From a virus: a stretch of DNA of 20,249 nucleotides. The stretch's first letter is position 1. Each line of letters starts with the position of its first letter. The DNA lies in IMG/VR virus record IMGVR_UViG_3300046690_000129, positions 1 through 20,249 of that record; one strand, 5' to 3'. The position numbers and the translations under genes are program-made. Shown here in pieces: positions 7,516 through 13,465 of this stretch. The notes beneath the pieces are model-generated. The model was not told the DNA's origin and did not search any database. It worked only from the letters and a program-made list of their open reading frames with translations.

Positions 7516-9116
7516 ATCAGTCCTCCCAGTTCATAGAGGACGTCCACGCCAGACAGCGAGAAGGTCGCGCCGGTCACGCTGATGCGAACACGCACCGCGC
7601 CGACACGCCCGAGGCCCGTGACCCCTTGCCAGTTCTGCTTGGGCTGCGTCGAGGCTGACCAGCTTGTTGCATCCCAAGATGCAATATCCCATTCGGCACC
7701 GCCCGAGGGCCCAAGCGTCAACTCGGGCTGGTTGGTCGGCGGCATGTTGTTGTAGTCCACCTCAAGGTCGATGAACGGGCGCGGCTGGCCGTCGGTGATG
7801 GTGTAGAGCCGCACCATCTTGAAATTCTTCTTGGTGACGCTGCGGAAGCTGGACCATGCAAAGCGCACATCGGCGTTGATCGCCGCGCCGTTGTCGTTGA
7901 GGTACTCGGTGCCGCCGAGGTAGAGCCCTCCCTTGTCGTCCCCGAAATACGCGTGGTTGTTGATCCAGCCCCAGCATCGCGCCGGGATATCCAGCCACTT
8001 GGTCCAGACCTGATCCGGCATCCGCCGCACCATCTGCTGGTACTTGCCCTGACCAATCGGCATGTTGCAGATCGCGTGGCCGGTCTGGTGATTTAACATC
8101 ACCTGCCAACCGGGCTCGTCCCGGTGATTGCGCGCGACGTCCTCAAACTCTTTCATGATGCTGAGATCGGACCTGCCGAGGTTCTCCGTCTCGGCACGGA
8201 TCATCGTCGTCATCGGCACAAGGCCCGTGGAGACCATCGCGTAGAGGTCGCCGCCGAAGTTGATGATGCTGTCTTTCGACATGGGCGCGTCGAAGCGAAA
8301 CACGCCGACAAGCTGGAAGTTGGTGGCAGGGTCCACGCCCGAGTAGATCGCGACCTCGCCGTTTGAGGTGAAGATCGCCAGCGCGTCGTCAAGGCCCGTG
8401 CCGCCGTCGATGGACCAAGTATAGAGGCCGACGATGTGCCCGCCGCGCTTGAAGATCGCATTCAGCGGCAGCAGCAGAAGCGTGCCGCTCTTTTGCTGAA
8501 CGGGGAGGTAGTAGACCGCAAGGTTATTGTTGTCGGCGAACCAGAGCCGGTTCATATGCACGATGACTTTATCCAGCGCGGTGACGATGACCCACGGAGC
8601 CCCGGCAGGTGCGGCAACCGCTTCCTGCGTAAACGCCGTGTTAACGCCGTAGCTGCCATCCCATGAGATGACGCCGTTGTTGCCATTGACCATGACCGTG
8701 TAATCCACGGCGGACAGGTTGGCGAACGCCGCCCACGACCACTGATCGAATGTGGTCCCCGAGGCGTAGCCCTGAATGAACACGCCACTGCTGGTGTACC
8801 AGCTACCACCAGAAGCCAAGGCCACCCTGCCGGGCTCGCTGCCGTAGTACGGGATGATGGTGCCAATCGGCAGGTTGGTCGCGATCTGCCCCACTTTGAG
8901 GTAGCCGGGCCTTACGGTGATGCGGTCCTGCTCGATGATCCAGTTGGTGAGGATCGAGGCTTGCAGCGGATCGTTGTCGCCGATCTCCGCGAAATGCGAG
9001 AGGCCCTTCAGCGGTGCGCTGAAGTGCGCGACCTTCGCGGCAGGCTGCACCTTCACCCGGACAGGTGTCCCCTTGCGGTTCTTGAGAGGCAGGAAACCGC
9101 CCGGGGCCATTCTCAT
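7512..9116 (-). CDS. Tail nozzle / packaged-DNA stabilisation protein (P22 gp10-like), 534 aa
   Basis: ATG 9116 overlaps the adaptor stop (ATGA). The protein is beta-rich throughout, with repeated segments such as YTVMVNGNNGVISWDGSYG, LWFADNNNLAVYYLP, DALAIFTSNGEVAIYSGVDP and WINNHAYFGDDKGGLYLGG. These look like blades of a beta-propeller, as in P22 gp10 (Phage_stabilise family) and other podovirus nozzle proteins. The N terminus (PLKGLSHFAEIGDNDPLQASILTNWIIEQDRITVRPGY; split by domain at about residues 35-72) resembles the conserved opening of this family, where lists of genes and values in a fiducial loop precede the propeller. It directly follows the adaptor gene, the usual order. Likely role: plugging the portal-adaptor channel and holding the tail tip. 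Assignment is by family memory and context. Confidence 0.8.
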   Translation of the reverse strand: MRMAPGGFLPLKNRKGTPVRVKVQPAAKVAHFSAPLKGLSHFAEIGDNDPLQASILTNWIIEQDRITVRPGYLKVGQIATNLPIGTIIPYYGSEPGRVALASGGSWYTSSGVFIQGYASGTTFDQWSWAAFANLSAVDYTVMVNGNNGVISWDGSYGVNTAFTQEAVAAPAGAPWVIVTALDKVIVHMNRLWFADNNNLAVYYLPVQQKSGTLLLLPLNAIFKRGGHIVGLYTWSIDGGTGLDDALAIFTSNGEVAIYSGVDPATNFQLVGVFRFDAPMSKDSIINFGGDLYAMVSTGLVPMTTMIRAETENLGRSDLSIMKEFEDVARNHRDEPGWQVMLNHQTGHAICNMPIGQGKYQQMVRRMPDQVWTKWLDIPARCWGWINNHAYFGDDKGGLYLGGTEYLNDNGAAINADVRFAWSSFRSVTKKNFKMVRLYTITDGQPRPFIDLEVDYNNMPPTNQPELTLGPSGGAEWDIASWDATSWSASTQPKQNWQGVTGLGRVGAVRVRISVTGATFSLSGVDVLYELGGLM

Positions 9117-9535
9117 TGGACGCGCCCCGCGTCGCTGTTGAGGTCTATCACGGGGGCATTGGCTCCCGCGATCTTGTTGAGCCTCGCGATGAAGTCCCGC
9201 TGCTCCTCGCCGTATTCGAGGCCCTTGGCTTTCAGGAAGCGGTACTTGAGCCCGTTCACCGCCAGCCGCGCGTCGAACAGGATCACGTCGTTGTCGGCGG
9301 TGGGGCGCGATTTGCGGACGACACCGGCATAGTCGATCAGCCAGTTGCCGTCGCCGAGCATGTCGCGATACGGCGGGTCAATCAGCAACTCATCAGCGAC
9401 GTTCTGCATGAGCGCGGCCATCTGGGCGATGTCCTGATCCGCGGTGCCTATGACGTTGGTCACGGGGCGCTGAACGATCCCTATCTCAAGGGAAGCGTCA
9501 GACACGACGTCGTTGATGGTTGCCAGTTGAGCCAT
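9113..9535 (-). CDS. Head-tail adaptor (P22 gp4 / tail tubular A-like), 140 aa
   Basis: ATG 9535 shares a base with the TGA of the 183-aa gene (TGATG). The chain is mostly helical: an N-terminal helix with DVVSDASLEIGI, then TADQDIAQMAALMQNVADELL, a short beta segment with GDGNWLIDY, and DARLAVNGLKYRFLKAKGL. This layout (helix, IG turn, long helix, L-x-x-x-P, later a helix with YRFLKAKG) is characteristic of short-tail-phage adaptor proteins that bind the portal ring and recruit the nozzle. Length of 140 aa is in the range expected for gp4-like adaptors. P22 gp4 also has muralytic activity; nothing here allows that to be judged. Confidence 0.77.
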   Translation of the reverse strand: MAQLATINDVVSDASLEIGIVQRPVTNVIGTADQDIAQMAALMQNVADELLIDPPYRDMLGDGNWLIDYAGVVRKSRPTADNDVILFDARLAVNGLKYRFLKAKGLEYGEEQRDFIARLNKIAGANAPVIDLNSDAGRVQ

Positions 9536-10086
9536 CAGGCAGCAGCCTTCAGCCTGAGAGTGTCGATCAGGGTTTTCTGCGCGGCGATGGTCGAGATCGC
9601 CTCGTCAAACTGCTCTTTCATCGCGTCAAGCTGCGACTGGAGATTGCCGACGATTTCCTCGTACTGGCCCGCCTTGCCGTGAAGCTCGATCATCTTCACC
9701 GCACGGTCGGCGATCTCGATGATATCCGGCGGCATGCTGCGGACAGCTTCGGCGCGACGCTTCTTGGAGACAAGCTGCGCCAGTTGTTCGACGGTGAAAA
9801 TGTCCCGAGCCACCAGCATCTGAAAAATGTGCGGTGCGCACGCAGGCCACAGCGCCAGAGGATAGCCAACGATCTCTTTGCGAGCGGCGCAGGTCTTTTG
9901 ATAGAGCGCATAGGGCTCCGGGTGGTCGGCGATATCACTCTCGTCGGCTTCGCGCTCAATCGAGAGGTAAGGGGGGCGGTCCATCCGCACGCGCACGGTC
10001 TCGCGATACAGCGGCAAGCCGTCAGGGCCCGAGCCCTCACGCTCCCAGCCAGAGTAAAATCTTACAAGGGTAGGGTGGTCTGACAT
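9535..10086 (-). CDS. Conserved phage head-region protein with C-terminal coiled coil, 183 aa
   Basis: ATG 10086 is preceded by GGAG five bases away. Residues 1-50 are beta-like and polar (LVRFYSGWEREGSGPDGLPLY). Residues ~45-110 carry a conserved-looking core with PEPYALYQKTCAAR, YPLALWP and a DIFTVEQLAQL helix. Residues ~120-183 form a likely coiled coil. I recall proteins with the ...PLxxWP...xxIxTVEQLA pattern next to capsid genes in other proteobacterial podoviruses, but know no established function. It is the first gene after the hairpin/pseudoknot that follows the capsid gene, so its expression may be lower than that of the capsid protein. Confidence 0.75.
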   Translation of the reverse strand: MSDHPTLVRFYSGWEREGSGPDGLPLYRETVRVRMDRPPYLSIEREADESDIADHPEPYALYQKTCAARKEIVGYPLALWPACAPHIFQMLVARDIFTVEQLAQLVSKKRRAEAVRSMPPDIIEIADRAVKMIELHGKAGQYEEIVGNLQSQLDAMKEQFDEAISTIAAQKTLIDTLRLKAAA

Positions 10087-10100
10087 CAGGGCTCCGTGAA

Positions 10101-10148
10101 GGGGAGCGGGGAAAACGGCAGCCGCGCTCCCCGAACTCGGCTGCCGTT
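10101..10148 (-). terminator. Hairpin/possible H-type pseudoknot after the capsid gene, likely (partial) terminator
   Basis: Seven bases past the capsid stop, the minus-strand RNA can form an 11-bp perfect stem AACGGCAGCCG (10148-10138) with CGGCTGCCGTT (10124-10114) and a 13-base loop, followed by UUUU when the last two stem U are counted, then CCCC. Eight loop bases, GGGGAGCG (10132-10125), also pair perfectly with CGCTCCCC (10108-10101) downstream. The two helices therefore interlock as an H-type pseudoknot or compete as alternative hairpins. A leaky terminator or 3'-end-stabilising structure would favour capsid mRNA over the downstream genes. Confidence 0.7.
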
Positions 10149-10155
10149 CGCGAGG

Positions 10156-11109
10156 TCAGGTACCGCTGGCGGTGAGCCTGCCCTGCATTGCGCGATTGGA
10201 CAGCGTGAGGGCCCCCATGAAGGCGAGGTGCTTGGTCACGGCGTCCATATCGGGTGACATATCCGGCAGGTCGAGTGCCTCGAAATTCCTGCCGGAGTAG
10301 ATTTCAAACTTGAGGTACTTGGTGTTCAGGAAGTATGCCCCCGTGATACCCGTGGCAGCACCGTCGAACACCAATGGGGCGGATTTGTATTTGAGCGTCT
10401 CGAAACCGAGGGCTCCGAGCTTCGCGTCGGCGTACCGCTGGTTCTCCTGCAACCCGCTTTCATAGGTTGAGTAGATTTCGCCATCAGCCACGATCAGGTC
10501 GGGCTTCTCCGCGCCACGGATCAGCTTCATCCAGAGTGCGTTCATTGCGGCCTTGAGGGCCGGATACTGGAGGCCCGTCGCGCGCGCGACCACTTGGAAC
10601 TGGTTCTTCCAGAAGGTCCACGTTGCCGCGTCGATGCCGCCGATGAGGCCCAAGCCGTCGGGCGTGACCATGCCCTTGAGGCCCACGAAGCTCTTGGCCA
10701 CCGTGCCGTCGCCGTAGACCGCCTTGGTGATGTTGTTCTTCATGGTCGCTTCCGCGTTGTCCATCTTGCCCTCAAGCAGGTTGAGGATGCGCTCGCGGGA
10801 GCGGTTCTTGGCGAGGTCAGGGCCCGAGAGGGTCACGCTCGCGACAGCATTCGCCGGGTCGTAGTGGGCTTCCGAGATGGTCTCCTTGGTGGCGCGGGAG
10901 AGAAGCTCCGTGCCGATGTACCAAGCGAACGTCTCTTCGGCGTAGGTGAGCGGGCAAGCAATAGCGCGTCCGCCCTCGATGACCCTTACGCGGTTGCCTT
11001 CACGCAGAAGCGCCGTGACGGCATTGGAGTTGGAAATATTGTCGGCAAACTGCTTGTGGTAGTTCTGGATTGTCGTCGCAACGAGTTGCGTGACGGTGGG
11101 TTCGGCCAT
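10156..11109 (-). CDS. Major capsid protein, 317 aa
   Basis: The gene follows the scaffold by 19 bases and has a strong AGGAG ribosome-binding site six bases before ATG 11109. The sequence looks like a HK97-fold phage capsid protein: helical N-terminal arm (residues 1-35), a beta-strand segment (RVRVIEGGRAIACPLTYAEE), a spine-helix region (LEGKMDNAEATMKNNITKAV), an extended YGDGTVAKSFVGLKGMV loop characteristic of the E-loop/peripheral domain in this family, then a KPDLIVADGEIYSTYESGLQ segment and a beta-rich C terminus (GAYFLNTKYLKFEIYSG). Length, position after scaffold and the strong start signal support the assignment. Together these subunits form the icosahedral shell around the scaffold. 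Confidence 0.88.
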   Translation of the reverse strand: MAEPTVTQLVATTIQNYHKQFADNISNSNAVTALLREGNRVRVIEGGRAIACPLTYAEETFAWYIGTELLSRATKETISEAHYDPANAVASVTLSGPDLAKNRSRERILNLLEGKMDNAEATMKNNITKAVYGDGTVAKSFVGLKGMVTPDGLGLIGGIDAATWTFWKNQFQVVARATGLQYPALKAAMNALWMKLIRGAEKPDLIVADGEIYSTYESGLQENQRYADAKLGALGFETLKYKSAPLVFDGAATGITGAYFLNTKYLKFEIYSGRNFEALDLPDMSPDMDAVTKHLAFMGALTLSNRAMQGRLTASGT

Positions 11110-11128
11110 CGAAGGCTCCTATGAGGGG

Positions 11129-12319
11129 TCAATACCCGATCTCATCGGCAGACCGTTCGATTGCGTCGCGAATACCCCCCTTGGAAGGCCCGTCCGTGCC
11201 GTTGGGGCGTGTGACCGAGGACGTGAGCCCCCGGGTATTCCCCCGCTGCGCGCTACGGGCCCTTGCAATGTCCTGCTGCGACTGCTGGCGAAACTGATGC
11301 GCCGCCATGAGTTGCTGCCTGACTTCCGGGTTAGCCCAGCACGCAGTCTCGTAGGCTTCGGCCATGTCCCGCTGGGGATTGGCCCTGAACATCTCGATGA
11401 GTTGCGGCAGCACCGTATTGAAGTGAGGCCGCAGGGGTCTGCCGTCTGCACTCTTGGCGTCCGCAAAGCCGTTGATGTTCTGTGTCGCACTTTCGAGAGC
11501 TACCTGTTCGCGGGCGGCTTGCTCTGCCCGCTCCCGTTGCTGGATTTGCCCTTCAAGGGCCGCGATCTTGTTTTCGGTCTTGCCGATATGATCGGCGAAC
11601 AACTTGATTGCCGGGTCCTTCAGGTCCTCTTGCGTGAACCCGGGAGGCAACGGCGGCGACTGGTTCTGCAAGGCCGCGAATATGCGCGCTGGGTCCAGAC
11701 CCATGCGTTGCGTCAGTCCAACAAGCAGCGTGAACTTGTCCTGCTGGTTCTCCGACGTCCCCATCTTGTGCCACGCGGCCCAAGTCTGGATAGCCTGTGC
11801 AGGAGTAGCCTTCTCTTGCTGCAAAATCCGCGACATGTGCGGATCGTTGAAAACCGGCGCAATCGCCTGCGTGAACTGGACTGCTCCCGCACTCGCCTGT
11901 GACTTGCGTGTGAACTCGGCTTCCATCTCGCCGTGACGCCGCAGAAGGAAGTTCTTCCCCTCCTGAGGCAGCTTGGCGAATGTCGCCTTGTCCTCTGCGT
12001 TCCAGTGTTCCGGGGCCTGATTGCTACGCGCCTGTTGGGCGGCTGGATCAGTTGGAGGTGGCTGGGCCGCTTCAATCTTTGGCTTCAGGGCTGGGTCGAG
12101 GGGCTCGACTGCTTCTCCCGGCTGGTTCTCCGACTTGGCGACCCAGCGACCACGGTTATCGCGCTGTCTGCCGGTGTCTGCAAGGGGTTCTTCAGCAGTC
12201 CCCTCATCTCCAGGGCCCGGGCCCTCGGTCTCAAGGGCCCCAGTCTCCAGATCGTCGTAGGCCTGTTCAGCTATATCGCGAAGGGTCGGCGCTTCGCCGT
12301 TGTCGTGCGTGTCGGACAT
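11129..12319 (-). CDS. Scaffolding protein, 396 aa
   Basis: ATG 12319 lies inside the end of the preceding 93-aa gene (53-base overlap) and follows an AGGA-type ribosome-binding site. The protein is acidic at the N terminus (DLETGALETEGPGPGDEGTAEE, split: DLETGALETEGPGPG and DEGTAEE), Gln/Ala/Pro-rich in the linker, then helical with PEHWNAEDKATFAKLPQEG (a pattern common in podovirus scaffolds), a coiled-coil segment around residues 230-275 and a short basic C-terminal tail. It sits immediately upstream of the capsid gene, the usual scaffold place. It would guide capsid assembly and leave or be degraded before DNA packaging. A GGGCCCGGGCCC palindrome (12212-12225) encodes Gly-Pro-Gly-Pro in its disordered N-terminal part. 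Confidence 0.87.
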   Translation of the reverse strand: MSDTHDNGEAPTLRDIAEQAYDDLETGALETEGPGPGDEGTAEEPLADTGRQRDNRGRWVAKSENQPGEAVEPLDPALKPKIEAAQPPPTDPAAQQARSNQAPEHWNAEDKATFAKLPQEGKNFLLRRHGEMEAEFTRKSQASAGAVQFTQAIAPVFNDPHMSRILQQEKATPAQAIQTWAAWHKMGTSENQQDKFTLLVGLTQRMGLDPARIFAALQNQSPPLPPGFTQEDLKDPAIKLFADHIGKTENKIAALEGQIQQRERAEQAAREQVALESATQNINGFADAKSADGRPLRPHFNTVLPQLIEMFRANPQRDMAEAYETACWANPEVRQQLMAAHQFRQQSQQDIARARSAQRGNTRGLTSSVTRPNGTDGPSKGGIRDAIERSADEIGY

Positions 12320-12548
12320 TTTGGGCTTTCCTGAAGGAGGCGGGGGTATCCCGAGGATCGTAACTGCCCGAGTTGTGCAGGTCCTTGTCGCGCTGGCGGT
12401 GCGAGCTTATCGGCGCGTCATTGATCGGGGAGGCGTAGGTTTGAAATGACTGCACTGACGGTGCAGGAAGGTCACTGGCCGCGTGGTTGGACGCGGGCAG
12501 GTATTTCTTTTCGATCAGGCGGCCCTGATACATCACCCAGACGGGCAT
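12267..12548 (-). CDS. Small phage protein with MPVWVM...RLIEK start, 93 aa
   Basis: ATG 12548 overlaps the stop of the 81-aa gene (TGATG) and has GGAGAGGG upstream. A longer in-frame extension exists but lacks its own start signal. The pattern MPVWVMYQGRLIEKK, then SPINDAPISSHRQRDKDLH, then PASFRKAQ matches from memory a frequent phage protein with MPxxVMRDGxLVEK, a middle part with xxSDxxP..H..DG.., and a SKSxFR end. Such proteins commonly lie between portal and scaffold genes; their role is not known to me. The last ~17 codons overlap the scaffold start, so the C terminus (KAQNVRHARQRRSADPSRYS) is constrained by the scaffold N terminus. Confidence 0.75.
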   Translation of the reverse strand: MPVWVMYQGRLIEKKYLPASNHAASDLPAPSVQSFQTYASPINDAPISSHRQRDKDLHNSGSYDPRDTPASFRKAQNVRHARQRRSADPSRYS

Positions 12549-12793
12549 CAGCCCTCTCCGTGATCCATGATTGCCGCCGAGGCCCACATCACGGCCTCGT
12601 CCAGTTTGGTGAAGGCGAGCGCCATCCGGCGGTCGCCGGGCCTTGAGCCCATCGTCGTGCCGTCCAACTCGTGAAGGGCGCTGCGGAAGATCACCGCGAC
12701 GTCATCGAGCCGCTTGAGCCGCTGGGTCACGACCGGCTTCAGCACGAAGCCGGTCTTGGGGTCCACCGGCACGCCCAGACCCGGAAGGGACAT
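12548..12793 (-). CDS. Acb2/Tad1 hairpin-domain-like small protein, 81 aa
   Basis: ATG 12793 lies 29 bases after the stop of the 116-aa gene; an in-frame upstream extension to 13003 would run through that gene and is rejected. No strong ribosome-binding site is seen immediately upstream. The second half, RPGDRRMALAFTKLDEAVMW followed by ASAAIMDHG (residues 51-79), closely resembles the helical hairpin ending of Acb2/Tad1-domain proteins (family pattern from memory: P-G-R-E-x-S-L-A-x-T-x-L-E-E-A-x-x-W-A-N-A-x-I). Acb2 and Tad1 bind cyclic nucleotide signals made by CBASS or Thoeris defence and keep them from activating effectors. The assignment rests on this C-terminal motif; whether the ligand-binding residues are kept cannot be judged here. 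It sits unexpectedly among capsid genes. Confidence 0.6.
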   Translation of the reverse strand: MSLPGLGVPVDPKTGFVLKPVVTQRLKRLDDVAVIFRSALHELDGTTMGSRPGDRRMALAFTKLDEAVMWASAAIMDHGEG

Positions 12794-12822
12794 CTGGTCG
12801 TGCGGGCGGGCCGCTCCGCCGC

Positions 12823-13173
12823 TCAAGGCTTCACCGACGGGTAGGGCTGGTACGGGTGAATGGTGCCCGTGCGCTTCCCCGCACCCGCGTAGACCCCGTA
12901 GTCCTTGCCGAGATCGGCAAGGACCGTGAGGACCGGCACCATGTCGTTGGCCTTGGCCTTCTGGTGCTGCGGGTCGTAGTCGGTTTCGACCCGGATGGAG
13001 CAACTGTTGGCTATCGCCTGCGTCGCTTCAGCCTGATCGTAGTCGTCACCAAAGTCGCCGCCATGCCAGTCGGTGGCCACTTCGGCAGGCACGATGTAGC
13101 GCGGCTTGGTGATGTTGCCGTTGGCGGGCGTCAGCATCGCCCGGGTGATCGGCAGCGGGACGCGCTGGGCCAT
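12823..13173 (-). CDS. Hypothetical phage protein, 116 aa
   Basis: ATG 13173 directly follows the TAG of the 91-aa gene, as expected for a tightly packed operon. The protein has no signal peptide or membrane segment. It contains a Tyr/Trp/His-rich stretch (KPRYIVPAEVATDWHGGDFG, about residues 22-41), a helical part (DQAEATQAIANSCSIRVE), a second helix (KANDMVPVLTVLADLGKDYG) and a short Pro/Tyr-rich end. I do not recognise a family. Its place between portal and scaffold is a region where phages keep small accessory head or anti-defence proteins. Confidence 0.7.
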   Translation of the reverse strand: MAQRVPLPITRAMLTPANGNITKPRYIVPAEVATDWHGGDFGDDYDQAEATQAIANSCSIRVETDYDPQHQKAKANDMVPVLTVLADLGKDYGVYAGAGKRTGTIHPYQPYPSVKP

Positions 13174-13449
13174 CTACTTCTTCCCCTTCTCACGCGCCAC
13201 GGGCGGCGGCGTGTCGGCGCTGGGATACGGATCGCGGGGCCCGATGCCCTGCGCCTCCATCGTCTCCACCGGCACGCTCTGCGCCGACGCGGATGCGGGC
13301 CCTACGCCGGTCCCGCCCGCCAGCACGTCCTGCTCCTGTTCGGTGAGCATATCCTCGGGCGGGATCGGCGCGGAGGTGTAGCCCGCGCCGGGGGCCCGCA
13401 GGTCCTGCGTCGGGTTCGGGTGCGGATCGATTTCCTTGTCTTTGGCCAT
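13174..13449 (-). CDS. Small hydrophilic phage protein, 91 aa
   Basis: ATG 13449 is chosen because GGGAG lies seven bases upstream; a longer ORF to 13548 would overlap the portal C terminus and lacks a start signal. The protein is rich in Pro, Asp, Glu and Ala, with only a short acidic helical part (PPEDMLTEQEQDVLAGG, residues ~30-46), and has a basic end (REKGKK). It is likely mostly disordered. Small proteins with an 'MAKDKEIDPHPNPTQD'-like start next to portal genes are known to me only as hypothetical. No function is assigned. Confidence 0.68.
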   Translation of the reverse strand: MAKDKEIDPHPNPTQDLRAPGAGYTSAPIPPEDMLTEQEQDVLAGGTGVGPASASAQSVPVETMEAQGIGPRDPYPSADTPPPVAREKGKK

Positions 13450-13465
13450 AGCGGGTCTCCCTTGG

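Noticed and set aside
12794-13003. N-terminal extension of the 81-aa gene
   Set aside because: It would overlap the 116-aa gene and encodes an Arg/Gly/His-rich sequence unlike the rest; ATG 12793 is the sensible start.
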